The notes under the pieces: model-generated
Seen by the model: the letters and a program-made list of their open reading frames with translations, nothing else
The model's database searches: none
What the model was told of the DNA's origin: nothing
Position numbers and translations under genes: made by a program
From: Bacteroidota bacterium
Lineage (GTDB): Bacteria; Bacteroidota; Bacteroidia; Cytophagales; Cytophagaceae
Direction of reading: 5' to 3'
Length of the DNA: 64,000 nt
Assembly (NCBI GenBank): GCA_023392125.1
Contig: JAEVZS010000017.1
Location: forward strand, 248,001 to 312,000
In this document: piece by piece, positions 41,518 to 50,550 of the stretch
How positions within the stretch are numbered: position 1 is the first letter of the stretch
Layout of the letters: every line of letters begins with the position of its first letter

Positions 41518-42960
41518 TTAGTAATAGTAGGAGTAATAGCCTTTAGTTCCATTTGCGTTAATACCTTCAATGACAACACGCCCTCTGGTATTCTCAATGA
41601 TATTGGCTATTTCCTCCGGATTCTGTATCTTTTTCCCATTAATTGCAGTAATGATAAAGCCTTCGTCAATGCCAAGACGACGGAATAAGCCGCCCTTGAC
41701 CTGAAGAATTCTGACACCATAGTCAACACCCAGCTTGGTTTTTTCAACTTTGGATAACTTCTCAAGATTTGCACCTAAGGTCTGAGAGGTAAATATCTCG
41801 CGCTTGAGAAACTCGGTGGTTCCTTCCCTGTTTGTTAATGTCACATATGTCTCGCTGACTTTGCCCTCCCGTGTATAGAGAATTTTTACTTTATCTCCCG
41901 GATTCTGATAGCTGATTGCTTCATCAAAGTGGCTTTTGTTGTCTACCGGAAGATTATTTATTTTTAGAATTACATCACCGGTTTTTAATCCCGCTTTTTC
42001 GGCAGCTCCTTCTTTGGCAATCTGATTAAGAACAACACCATTAAAGTCTTTGAGCTTAAAACGGGCTGCTACGTCGGTATTGATTTCTGTGACAGAAGCA
42101 CCGATGAAAGCTTTCTGAACTTCACCGAAATGAATGATATCATTAACAACTTTTACAACAATATCGGCCGGGACCGCAAATCCATATCCTGTATAGGAGC
42201 CTGTTTTGGAAAGTATGGCAGTGTTAATACCTACAAGCTCGCCTTTAAGATTTACAAGTGCACCTCCGCTATTACCCGGATTGATAGCGGCATCTGTTTG
42301 TATGAAAGACTCAATGGGAAACTGACTGTTTACAACGTTGAGACTTCTTGCCTTGGCACTTACGATTCCGGCGGTTACAGTAGAGTTCAGATTAAAAGGA
42401 TTTCCAACCGCCAGAACCCATTCTCCTATTCGCAAAGTTCTTGAGCTCCCTATTTTTATTGCCGGAAGATTGCCGGATGTAACTTTTAAAACAGCAAGAT
42501 CAGTTGAAGGATCTGTGCCGACGACTGTTGCCTCAAAACTTTGCTTTTCGTGTACAACTTCTATTTTGCTGGCATTCTCAATAACATGGTTATTGGTGAT
42601 GATATAACCATCTTCGCTGAAAATAACACCGGAACCATTACTGATATTCTGGCCACTGCGTCCGTGAAAATAAAAGTCAAACCAGTTGTACTGATTGTAC
42701 TGGGTGGGAGAAGTTGTTTTAATATATACTACCGAGCGTGTGCTAAGCTCAGATGCATTCGAAAAATCTTCATTAATGGCAGGGAAGTTATTTTGATTTT
42801 TCGTATGAAAAGCTTCCTGTGTACCGGTAGTTGCGTAAGAAGGAATATAATCATTTTGGATAATTATCTTCTCCTGGACCGGAGACAACAGCTGGAATAA
42901 GCCTGAACCTGCCAGCCCTGCTGTAAGTCCGAGAAATGTTGTCGTCAGATATTTTTTCAT
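41518..42960 (-). CDS. HtrA/Do-type periplasmic serine protease (second copy)
   Basis: A 480-residue protein with an N-terminal membrane/signal segment (about 5-25). The triad is His125 (ITNNHVIEN), Asp154 (DPSTDLAVLKV) and Ser231 (NPGNSGGALVNL). Two PDZ domains follow (about 265-360, with AEKAGLKTGDVILKINNLPVD split over 330-350, and 385-480). It differs from the copy at 11504 in its N-terminus, which looks more like an uncleaved anchor. Overall plan and the catalytic-loop sequences (VTAGIVSAK, SFIQTDAA-NPGNSGG) are the same, so the two are paralogues. Confidence 0.95.
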   Translation of the reverse strand: MKKYLTTTFLGLTAGLAGSGLFQLLSPVQEKIIIQNDYIPSYATTGTQEAFHTKNQNNFPAINEDFSNASELSTRSVVYIKTTSPTQYNQYNWFDFYFHGRSGQNISNGSGVIFSEDGYIITNNHVIENASKIEVVHEKQSFEATVVGTDPSTDLAVLKVTSGNLPAIKIGSSRTLRIGEWVLAVGNPFNLNSTVTAGIVSAKARSLNVVNSQFPIESFIQTDAAINPGNSGGALVNLKGELVGINTAILSKTGSYTGYGFAVPADIVVKVVNDIIHFGEVQKAFIGASVTEINTDVAARFKLKDFNGVVLNQIAKEGAAEKAGLKTGDVILKINNLPVDNKSHFDEAISYQNPGDKVKILYTREGKVSETYVTLTNREGTTEFLKREIFTSQTLGANLEKLSKVEKTKLGVDYGVRILQVKGGLFRRLGIDEGFIITAINGKKIQNPEEIANIIENTRGRVVIEGINANGTKGYYSYYY

Positions 42961-43001
42961 AATGGTGTTTTTTCCGGGTTTTGCAAAAACTATACCTGTA
43001 T

Positions 43002-43922
43002 TTAATGATTACAGTCAGCAGGATGCTCTTGTAATGGAGAATCAGAAGCTTTTTTTCGTTGCCTGTATGTGCTATCCGAGAGATCGGGCATGCCCGCATC
43101 AACCCAGCAGGTATACCAGAAACTGGCAGTGAGTATAATAGAATTCCGTAGTTGTTTTTCGACCATGCCGGCAAGACGCTGATGATAAAGCTGGCAATAT
43201 TCATAAGAAAATACTTTGCTAATGCCGGTTCCCCGTTCTTCATAGCTGTATTTACTGACTAAGGGGAACAGCTCGGACAGGCTTCGTTCAATTGTAAGGA
43301 CACTGTCAGTACAGGCATTGGCAGTCAGAATAGTTGTCCAGATAGTGGAAGGCAAATCATCAATATAGCTGCATTTGCCGACAAGCAGATTATAATCAGA
43401 CAAAAAGAGCTCCGGTAGCCGGGATTCCCACAGACCATGAATTCCATGCTGGTTGGTTTTTTGTCCGTTATAATTCGATGTAGTATGGAGGGGAACATTG
43501 GCATCTGCAAGATAATGCCCGACGTCGGCGGATAAGCGAAGTATTCTGGCTGCATTCTTTTCTTTGAATGCATCAGTCAATTGTTTTTTTAAGAGTAGAA
43601 TATTCCAGGGAAGTATTCCATTTTTTCTTAGATTTTCTTCGCCATACTTTGCTGTTGCGTGGTGCCAGGACATAATCGGAAGGCTGTCAAAAAGATCCAG
43701 ATCGATATAATGTCTGCTGCCTTCATTAGGAGAGGAGTAACGTCTTCTGTCAGGAGTTACAGACTCATGCTCAATAAATGAGATGTGCTTTTTATAAAAG
43801 GCAATCAGGGGAGCGGGGAGGCTATAGACTGCGTGCCTGTTGATGGCCCGGTGGGCAACAAAACCCCAGCCATAACTTAAATAGCTGATTGATAGAAAGA
43901 ATATCAGTAAATAAAAATGCAT
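43002..43922 (-). CDS. S1/P1 nuclease-like, zinc-dependent hydrolase
   Basis: A 306-residue secreted protein with a signal peptide (MHFYLLIFFLSISYLSYG) and Trp19 at the mature N-terminus, as in zinc phospholipase C/S1-P1 nucleases where this Trp binds zinc. Other ligands are visible in VAHRAINRHA (His), RHYIDLDLF (His/Asp) and DVGHYLADANVPLHTTSNYNGQ-NQHGIHGLWE (several His and Asp). The family holds phospholipase C and S1/P1 nuclease; Bacteroidota members of this form are usually named 'zinc-dependent phospholipase C family'. Activity is unknown. It is upstream of the htrA gene on the same strand. Confidence 0.83.
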   Translation of the reverse strand: MHFYLLIFFLSISYLSYGWGFVAHRAINRHAVYSLPAPLIAFYKKHISFIEHESVTPDRRRYSSPNEGSRHYIDLDLFDSLPIMSWHHATAKYGEENLRKNGILPWNILLLKKQLTDAFKEKNAARILRLSADVGHYLADANVPLHTTSNYNGQKTNQHGIHGLWESRLPELFLSDYNLLVGKCSYIDDLPSTIWTTILTANACTDSVLTIERSLSELFPLVSKYSYEERGTGISKVFSYEYCQLYHQRLAGMVEKQLRNSIILTASFWYTCWVDAGMPDLSDSTYRQRKKASDSPLQEHPADCNH

Positions 43923-44063
43923 AGCAGATTGAAAGTTGAAAAAACGAATATACGTATTTGAATGGAAACAGAAATCAAGAAAAAAGTATGGTATATTTTG
44001 TATTGTTTTAGAAATAGTTTAGTTTTGCATTCCGTTGTGAAATAGAAGAAAGAATTTAAATCT

Positions 44064-44315
44064 ATGGCGAACCATAAATCAGCAATTAAGAGAATCAGAG
44101 CTAACAAGGCTAAATATTTAAGAAACAGATATCAGTCTAAAACTACCAGGACTTTTGTAAGAAGACTGAAAGAAACTACTGATAAGAAAGAAGCAGAAGA
44201 ACTGTTGAAAACAGTTTCAGGAATGATTGATAAGCTGGCAAAGAAAAATATTATTCATAAAAACAAGGCGGCTCACAAGAAGTCTCAGCTTGCTTTGTAC
44301 GTGAATGGTCTGTAA
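44064..44315 (+). CDS. rpsT: 30S ribosomal protein bS20
   Basis: An 83-residue, Lys/Arg-rich helical protein: MANHKSAIKRIRANKAKYLRNRYQ at the start (split by RIR), KTVSGMIDKLAKKNIIHKNKAAHKKS at the end, the diagnostic bS20 pattern. It binds 16S rRNA early in assembly. It is monocistronic, with a terminator 28 bases after the stop. Confidence 0.98.
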   Translation: MANHKSAIKRIRANKAKYLRNRYQSKTTRTFVRRLKETTDKKEAEELLKTVSGMIDKLAKKNIIHKNKAAHKKSQLALYVNGL

Positions 44316-44342
44316 TTAATTTACAGCCAAAATATAATTCAG

Positions 44343-44371
44343 GGTCTTATGTAAAACATAAGACCTTTTTT
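44343..44371 (+). terminator. Terminator after rpsT
   Basis: GGTCTTATGT (44343-44352), loop AAA, ACATAAGACC (44356-44365), then TTTTTT. Perfect ten-base stem. Confidence 0.93.
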
Positions 44372-44402
44372 ATTTTTGTATCTGATATTTAACTTTTTAG
44401 CT

Positions 44403-45104
44403 ATGGAATATACAAAGCAATTACTATCAGGTATTCATTTGTGGCCAGAAGAAGACCGTCCCAGAGAAAAGCTCGTTCTTAAAGGCAAGTATGCGCTTTC
44501 AGATGCAGAGCTTATCGCGATTCTGATTGGGTCAGGTACAGTTGCCGTCTCGGCTGTCGAACTCGGTCGGAAAATATTAAGCGAAGCAAATAATGATCTG
44601 AATCAGCTGGCTACTCTTTCGGTAAAGGATCTGGAGCGTTTTAAAGGTATTGGCAGAGCTAAGGCCATTACCATTGTCAGTGCCCTTGAGTTAGGGAGAA
44701 GGAGAAAAGAGACTCCCCGTAAAAGACGGCACCGGATAGGAGCTGCGGCGGACGTGCATGAAATCATGAAAGAACATTTAGGGGATCTTGATCATGAACA
44801 GTTTTGGGCTATTTTGCTCAACCGGGCAAACGAAGTTATACGGAAAGTTCTTGTAAGTCAGGGTGGTGTCAGTGGTACCTATGTTGATCCTAAACTTATT
44901 TTTAAACCAGCGCTTGAAAGTCTGGCTTGCGCTGTTATATTAGTGCATAATCATCCTTCCGGAAATCAGAATCCGAGTCCGGCCGATCACATGCTGACAA
45001 AAAAGCTGAAGGATGCAGGTAAAATGCTGGATGTTTCTGTTTTAGATCATATTATCTTTACCGATCAGGGTTTTTATAGTTTTGCAGATGAAGGAAAAAT
45101 CTGA
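44403..45104 (+). CDS. radC: RadC family JAB-domain protein
   Basis: From the ATG at 44403 the protein has 233 residues. The N-terminal part carries a helix-hairpin-helix (LERFKGIGRAKAITIVSALELGRR, split at about 77-100). The C-terminal JAMM/MPN domain has VHNHPSGNQNPSPAD with zinc ligands His182, His184 and Asp195. Named after E. coli RadC; a role in DNA repair is not established, and a metal-dependent hydrolase is likely. The following gene starts inside it. Confidence 0.95.
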   Translation: MEYTKQLLSGIHLWPEEDRPREKLVLKGKYALSDAELIAILIGSGTVAVSAVELGRKILSEANNDLNQLATLSVKDLERFKGIGRAKAITIVSALELGRRRKETPRKRRHRIGAAADVHEIMKEHLGDLDHEQFWAILLNRANEVIRKVLVSQGGVSGTYVDPKLIFKPALESLACAVILVHNHPSGNQNPSPADHMLTKKLKDAGKMLDVSVLDHIIFTDQGFYSFADEGKI

Positions 45105-45735
45105 AGAAAAGAAAATTTCGCCTATGACGCTGGTCGCCTGGCTGGCAATGTTCTTTGTATTAATCATTATGGGTTCCGTCTTTTTTATGGGCGATGATGA
45201 TGGTCCGCCGGAGGATTATGTAAAACAGATTCAACTTTATCGCAGTGAGAAGGATATTGCTTTTAAAATCGGAGAAAGTTCTCCGATTGAAAATAAAAAT
45301 GTATTCGATGGGTTAAGCTATTTCTTCCCTGACAAAAAATATGTGGTGAAAGCACGTTTTGAACCTGTCAGTGATTCTGCTCAGATTGTAATCATGCGAA
45401 GCGACGGGGGCTCGGATATATATTACAGATACGGGAGAGCGATATTTGAATTAAATAAAAGAGAGCATAAGGTAATTCTTTTGAGAAATCTTGCACCTGA
45501 TGTCAAGGGGCATCTCTTTTTGCCATTTTCAGATCTTACGGCAGGGCGAGAGACGTATGCGGGCGGGCGCTATCTGGATGTGAAAGTGCCGTCTGACAAT
45601 TTTGTAACACTTGATTTTAATATGGCTTACAATCCGTATTGTGTATACAATTACCGCTATAGCTGTCCGTTGCCACCCCGGGAAAATTTTATAGATACAG
45701 AGGTTCGTGCAGGTGAAAGGATGTATAAAGAATAA
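45088..45735 (+). CDS. DUF1684 family membrane-anchored protein
   Basis: From ATG 45088 the protein overlaps the radC end by 17 bases. It has 215 residues: a charged N-terminus, one membrane helix (about 15-34), then a DUF1684 domain. The C-terminal half is diagnostic: LFLPFSDLTAGRETYAGGRYLDV (split at about 147-169), DFNMAYNPYCVYNYRYSCPLPP and a final V-R-A-G-E-R. DUF1684 is of unknown function; conserved Cys pairs suggest metal or redox involvement. The overlap suggests cotranslation with radC. Confidence 0.88.
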   Translation: MKEKSEEKKISPMTLVAWLAMFFVLIIMGSVFFMGDDDGPPEDYVKQIQLYRSEKDIAFKIGESSPIENKNVFDGLSYFFPDKKYVVKARFEPVSDSAQIVIMRSDGGSDIYYRYGRAIFELNKREHKVILLRNLAPDVKGHLFLPFSDLTAGRETYAGGRYLDVKVPSDNFVTLDFNMAYNPYCVYNYRYSCPLPPRENFIDTEVRAGERMYKE

Positions 45736-45808
45736 TATTTTACCTTTTTAAATAAAGTTGTGATTAGGCGCTGAAATCCGTTATTTTTGGATTTTAAGTA
45801 TTGAAGCA

Positions 45809-48214
45809 ATGAAGATTTCATATAGTTGGTTAAAAGATTTTATTGATTTGGAGGAAAGTCCTTCTGAAATCGGGGCTTTGCTCACCGGATCCGGACTTGA
45901 GGTTGAAGGTATAGAAAAACACGAATTGATCGAAGGGGGATTGGAAGGGCTCGTGATCGGGCAGGTCCTGACCTGTGAAAAACATCCGGATGCAGATAAG
46001 CTCAGTAAGACTACTGTAGATTTGGGTGGAGGTATAATTGTGCCGATTGTGTGCGGTGCGCCCAATGTAGCCGCAGGACAGAAGGTTGTAGTGGCAACAG
46101 TCGGTGCAACGTTGTATCCTAAGGGACACGAACCGTTTAAAATTAAAAAGGCGAAGATCAGAGGAGAGGCATCCGAGGGAATGATCTGTGCGGAGGATGA
46201 GATCGGATTGGGAGAAGGTCATGATGGTATAATGGTGCTTTCTACGGATTTGCCTGCAGGTACACCTGCTGCCCGCTATTTTGAACTGGAACCTGATTAT
46301 ATATTCGAAATAGGCCTGACGCCAAACAGAGGCGATGCTGCTTCGCATTATGGAGTAGCCAGAGATCTGAAAGCATTGCTTAAGAGAAATCTCCGGAAAC
46401 CGGATTACACGGTTGCTGCTCCGGAAGCAACAACCCCTTTTTCTGTAGAAGTTAGCAATAATGAATCTTGTATTCGCTATAGCGGAGTTGTTATTTCCGG
46501 AATAAACGTTGCACCATCTCCCGAATGGCTGCAAAAAAGAATACGGGCTATCGGTCTTGCACCAATTAACAACATAGTAGATATCACCAATTATATATTG
46601 CATGATCTTGGACAGCCACTTCATGCATTTGATCTCAAAAAAATTACCGGTGAGAAAATTGTGGTACGGAATGCAAAACAGGGAGAAAAACTTGTAACCC
46701 TGGATGGTGTAAGCAGAACGTTGAATACCAGGGATCTGGTAATAGCCAATGAGAAAGAGCCGATGTGTATTGCCGGAGTTTTTGGCGGACAGGATTCGGG
46801 TGTTTCTGATACTACTACTGCAATATTTCTGGAAAGCGCTTGTTTTTTCCCGGACAGTGTCCGAAAGACCAGTATGGATCATGGTTTGAAAACGGATTCA
46901 TCTTTCCGGTTTGAGCGGGGAACGGATCCGGAGATGCCGGTATATGCTCTGGAAAAAGCGGTAATGATGATTTTGCAGATTGCCGGCGGCAATGTGGCTT
47001 CATCGGTATATGATATTTATCCTTCAAAAGTTTCAGAAGCTGTTGTTTTGACAAGTTATGACAGGATATCCATGCTGGTAGGTAAGGAAATTCCACGTGA
47101 AGAAATCAGAACGATTCTGATGAATCTGGATATCCGCATATGCAGTGAACAGGGAGACAGGCTTGAGCTGGCAGTGCCTGCTTACCGGACTGATGTAAAA
47201 AGAGAAGCTGATGTCATAGAAGAAATAATTCGTATTTATGGTTATGACAATATAGAGATATCCGGAAAAATCAGCGCTGGATTTTTGGCTGATTTCCCTG
47301 CTCAGGATACAGGTAAGATTAAAGCAATATTAGGTGAGACGCTGGCTTCTTGCGGATTTAATGAGATAATCACCAACTCGCTCACGAAGCCGGAATATGC
47401 ACCGCTGCTTGATATCAATGAAGGACAGATAGAAGTACTGAATAAACTGAGTGAGGATCTCGGAGTTTTAAGGCAAAGTCTTTTATTTTCCGGATTAGAG
47501 GTTGTACAGTATAATATCAACAGGAAGCAAAAAGATATGAAGCTGTTTGAGTTCGGAAAAACGTATTTTAGAACCGAACAGGGATATCGGGAATACGAGA
47601 AACTTGCTCTTTTCATAACTGGTTCGGCTCATAGTGAGTCCTGGGTGGAGAAGCAGACACCAGTTGGCTTTTACAATCTGAAATCAGAAGTGTATAAGAT
47701 TCTGGATAAAATGAATATCCGGGGATATTCATCAGAAGTTGTACAGAATCATGTAATGAAATACGGATTGTCGTATAAGCTTAATGGAAAAGAGCTGGTT
47801 AGCTTTGGTCTGGTTAATGACAAGGTAACCAAAACCGTAGATACACGGCAGGCTGTCTGGTATGCTGAATTTGATGCAGAGCTTTTGTACAAGTTATACA
47901 ATGCAGGTGTTGTGTATTCGGAAGTATCCAAGTTTCCGGAAGTACGCAGAGATCTTTCCCTTGTAATAGACCGGAGTATAACTTTTGCACAGATTAAAGC
48001 GCTGGCAGAACAAAAGGAACGGAAACTTTTGCAGGCAGTCAATGCGTTTGATGTGTATGAAGGAGCCAATATCGGAGAAGGAAAAAAGTCGTATTCTATC
48101 AGTTTTGTTTTACTGGATAAAGAAAAGACACTAACAGATCCGGTGATTGACAAAACTATGGAAAAGCTGATCGCAGCTTTCGAAACAGAACTGGGAGCAA
48201 TGATCCGGAAGTAA
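45809..48214 (+). CDS. pheT: Phenylalanine-tRNA ligase beta subunit
   Basis: An 801-residue PheT. Domains: N-terminal MKISYSWLKDFIDL, the tRNA-binding OB fold (about 40-150, VIGQVLTCEKHPDADKLSK), B3/B4 editing module (about 200-390, GLTPNRGDAASHYGVARDLKALL before it and VDITNYILHDLGQPLHAFD inside), B5 (about 400-475), the catalytic-like core and a C-terminal anticodon-binding ferredoxin-like domain (about 705-800, SKFPEVRRDLSLV). It forms the alpha2-beta2 enzyme with PheS, which is not in this window. Confidence 0.97.
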   Translation: MKISYSWLKDFIDLEESPSEIGALLTGSGLEVEGIEKHELIEGGLEGLVIGQVLTCEKHPDADKLSKTTVDLGGGIIVPIVCGAPNVAAGQKVVVATVGATLYPKGHEPFKIKKAKIRGEASEGMICAEDEIGLGEGHDGIMVLSTDLPAGTPAARYFELEPDYIFEIGLTPNRGDAASHYGVARDLKALLKRNLRKPDYTVAAPEATTPFSVEVSNNESCIRYSGVVISGINVAPSPEWLQKRIRAIGLAPINNIVDITNYILHDLGQPLHAFDLKKITGEKIVVRNAKQGEKLVTLDGVSRTLNTRDLVIANEKEPMCIAGVFGGQDSGVSDTTTAIFLESACFFPDSVRKTSMDHGLKTDSSFRFERGTDPEMPVYALEKAVMMILQIAGGNVASSVYDIYPSKVSEAVVLTSYDRISMLVGKEIPREEIRTILMNLDIRICSEQGDRLELAVPAYRTDVKREADVIEEIIRIYGYDNIEISGKISAGFLADFPAQDTGKIKAILGETLASCGFNEIITNSLTKPEYAPLLDINEGQIEVLNKLSEDLGVLRQSLLFSGLEVVQYNINRKQKDMKLFEFGKTYFRTEQGYREYEKLALFITGSAHSESWVEKQTPVGFYNLKSEVYKILDKMNIRGYSSEVVQNHVMKYGLSYKLNGKELVSFGLVNDKVTKTVDTRQAVWYAEFDAELLYKLYNAGVVYSEVSKFPEVRRDLSLVIDRSITFAQIKALAEQKERKLLQAVNAFDVYEGANIGEGKKSYSISFVLLDKEKTLTDPVIDKTMEKLIAAFETELGAMIRK

Positions 48215-48227
48215 GCAACTCGTAAAT

Positions 48228-48524
48228 ATGGCAGCAGAATCATTTGATCAGCGTTTGACAAGAATAGAGGCATTGGCTGCTAATCTCGTCGATGAGCATT
48301 TTCGTCTGAAGGAAATGCTCGGAGCGGTGATTGAGGAGCGTGATCAGTTGCTACAATTGCTTGCGGATAAAGAGGAAGAAATTAAAAACTTTCAAAATCA
48401 ACAGAAAATTACTAAAATTGTAACGTCAATATCAGAAGATGCTTTTAGTCATACGGATTTGAAACTTATGATTAATGAGTATATAAGGGAAATTGACAAA
48501 TGTATAGCACATTTAAGTGAATAA
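48228..48524 (+). CDS. Small coiled-coil protein between pheT and zapA
   Basis: A 98-residue protein with a strongly helical, coiled-coil middle (about 10-60: many Leu, Glu and Gln, including EEIKNFQNQQKI) and a short C-terminal helix with ENDYIREIDKCIAHLSE-like composition. I do not recognise a named family with certainty; it resembles ZapB-like or kinetochore-like coiled coils in build only. It is 13 bases after pheT and 14 before zapA, so a cell-division-related role would be an inference from position. Confidence 0.75.
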   Translation: MAAESFDQRLTRIEALAANLVDEHFRLKEMLGAVIEERDQLLQLLADKEEEIKNFQNQQKITKIVTSISEDAFSHTDLKLMINEYIREIDKCIAHLSE

Positions 48525-48538
48525 GATAATCTTCCGGT

Positions 48539-48832
48539 ATGGAAGAACTTTCAATAAAGATTAAAATTGCTGACAGGGAATATCCGATGAGGGTATCGCC
48601 TGCAGAAGAAGAGAGACTAAGACTTGCTGGTCGTCTGGTCAATGAGCGGTATAAATTTTATCGTGATCAGTTTGGTATAGATGATAAACAGGACCTTTTG
48701 GCAATGGTTGCTTTTGATTGTCTTGTCGAAAAACTGAAGCTGGAGAAGGAAGAAATGATTCGGAATAATTCTGTAGCGAACAGGATGGACAATCTCGAGA
48801 ATCTGTTATCTTCTGCTTTTATGAAAGAGTAA
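48539..48832 (+). CDS. zapA: Cell division protein ZapA
   Basis: A 97-residue ZapA. The N-terminal I-K-I-A-D-R-E-Y-P-M-R-V and AGRLVNERYKFYRDQFGIDDKQDLLAMVAFD are the family pattern, with a C-terminal helix for dimerisation (about 65-97). ZapA stabilises FtsZ filaments at the division site. The order pheT, small coiled-coil gene, zapA, rny is typical of Bacteroidota. Confidence 0.9.
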   Translation: MEELSIKIKIADREYPMRVSPAEEERLRLAGRLVNERYKFYRDQFGIDDKQDLLAMVAFDCLVEKLKLEKEEMIRNNSVANRMDNLENLLSSAFMKE

Positions 48833-48902
48833 CTTATTTTTTTGGCTATATACTTGTTCTGTTTCCCGTCTGAGTAACATAAAACATTGTTTAAAAAAAA
48901 AG

Positions 48903-50468
48903 ATGGGTGATCCGATGTACATTATACTTACTGCAATTATATCCCTGGGGATAGGGATAGCTATAGGCAGACTTTTGTTTCAGAAAGTAATAACAAAAAT
49001 TGAAGCAGAAGCCCGCGATAAAGCCAAGTTGATTATAACTGAGGCTGAACTTAAAGCCGAGTCTATTAAAAAAGACAGAATACTCGAGGCAAAAGAAAAG
49101 TTTCTGAAAATGAAGGCAGAGTTTGAGGAGGATGCCAATAAGAAAAAAAATCTCATTATTCAGAATGAGCAAAAGGTAAAGCAGAGGGAGACTACTACGG
49201 CAAAGCTTATGGAGCAGAACTCCAGAAAAGAGGCAGAGCTTGAGAGTATGAAGGAAAATCTGAATGCTCAGCTGGAGATTGTCAACAAGAAAAAAGATGA
49301 GCTTGAAAAGCTGCGTCTGAGTCAGGTTTCCAAACTGGAAAAAATTGCTAACCTGTCGGCCGAAGAGGCTAAGCAGCAGATTGTGGAAGCGCTTCAGGAA
49401 GAAGCAAAATCCAAAGCGTCTTCAATGATTAAAGATATTGTAGAGCAGGCAAAGCTGACGGCTAATAAAGAATCTAAAAAGGTAGTGCTGGAAACATTGC
49501 AGCGTACTGCAACGGAGCATGCTATTGAAAACTGTGTTTCTATCTTCAATATTGAAAGTGACGATATCAAGGGTAAAATAATCGGCCGGGAAGGACGAAA
49601 TATCAGAGCCCTTGAAGCTGCTACAGGTGTAGAAATTATCGTGGATGATACTCCTGAGGCTATTATTATTTCCGGTTTTGATCCGGTGCGCAGAGAAGTA
49701 GCACGTTTGTCTCTGCACCGCCTGGTACAGGATGGACGTATTCATCCGGCCCGAATCGAGGAGGTAGTGGCAAAGACATTTAAGAATATTGAAGAAGAAA
49801 TTATTGAAATAGGAGAAAAGACTGCTATTGATCTTGGTATTCATGGTTTGCATCCTGAGTTAATCAGAATGGTTGGAAGAATGCGCTTCCGTTCATCTTA
49901 TGGACAGAACCTGTTGCAACATTCCAGAGAAGTCGCCAAGCTTGCTGCTACCATGGCAGCAGAATTGGGACTTAATGCCAAACTGGCGAAGAGAGCTGCT
50001 TTGCTGCATGATATAGGAAAAGTATCTACGGAAGAACCGGAATTGCCACATGCCATATTGGGTATGGAGCTTGCCAAAAAATATAAGGAGAATGCAGAAG
50101 TTTGCAATGCTATAGGTGCGCACCATGATGAAATAGAGATGACCTCGCTTATTTCTCCGATTATACAGATATGTGATGCGATTTCCGGTTCCAGACCGGG
50201 AGCACGGAGAGAGGTAATGGAGTCGTATATTAAGAGATTAAAAGAACTGGAGGAACTGGCTCTTTCCTTCGATGGTGTTAATAAATGTTATGCAATACAG
50301 GCTGGTAGAGAACTCAGGGTACTGGTAGATGCAGATAATGTGAATGACGAAAGAGCTGGATTGTTATCATTCGAAATTTCCAAGAAAATCGAAGAAGATA
50401 TGCAATATCCCGGACAGATAAAAGTAACAGTAATCAGAGAAATGAGAGCTGTGAGCTTCGCAAAATAA
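48903..50468 (+). CDS. rny: Ribonuclease Y
   Basis: A 521-residue membrane-anchored endoribonuclease. An N-terminal membrane helix (about 5-22), then a long coiled coil (about 30-195), a KH domain (about 205-270, GKIIGREGRNIRALEAATGVEIIVDDTPEAI split), and an HD domain (about 335-430) with HSREVAKLAA and the metal-binding LLHDIGKVS. It starts bulk mRNA decay in many bacteria. It ends at a hairpin terminator before the converging recA. Confidence 0.97.
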   Translation: MGDPMYIILTAIISLGIGIAIGRLLFQKVITKIEAEARDKAKLIITEAELKAESIKKDRILEAKEKFLKMKAEFEEDANKKKNLIIQNEQKVKQRETTTAKLMEQNSRKEAELESMKENLNAQLEIVNKKKDELEKLRLSQVSKLEKIANLSAEEAKQQIVEALQEEAKSKASSMIKDIVEQAKLTANKESKKVVLETLQRTATEHAIENCVSIFNIESDDIKGKIIGREGRNIRALEAATGVEIIVDDTPEAIIISGFDPVRREVARLSLHRLVQDGRIHPARIEEVVAKTFKNIEEEIIEIGEKTAIDLGIHGLHPELIRMVGRMRFRSSYGQNLLQHSREVAKLAATMAAELGLNAKLAKRAALLHDIGKVSTEEPELPHAILGMELAKKYKENAEVCNAIGAHHDEIEMTSLISPIIQICDAISGSRPGARREVMESYIKRLKELEELALSFDGVNKCYAIQAGRELRVLVDADNVNDERAGLLSFEISKKIEEDMQYPGQIKVTVIREMRAVSFAK

Positions 50469-50492
50469 GAAAACACAACATAGTAGAAATAG

Positions 50493-50520
50493 AAAATCCC
50501 GCTGCAAACGGGATTTTTTT
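50493..50520. terminator. Terminator between rny and recA
   Basis: AAAATCCCG (50493-50501), seven-base loop, CGGGATTTT (50509-50517), then TTT. It can serve rny and, less well, the converging recA. Confidence 0.9.
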
Positions 50521-50550
50521 ATGTCTAAAAACTAAAGCTGTCGTGCGGTC

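Noticed and set aside
45830..46882. 350-codon minus-strand open frame
   Set aside because: It is antisense to pheT, whose protein is clearly recognised, and shows no family features.
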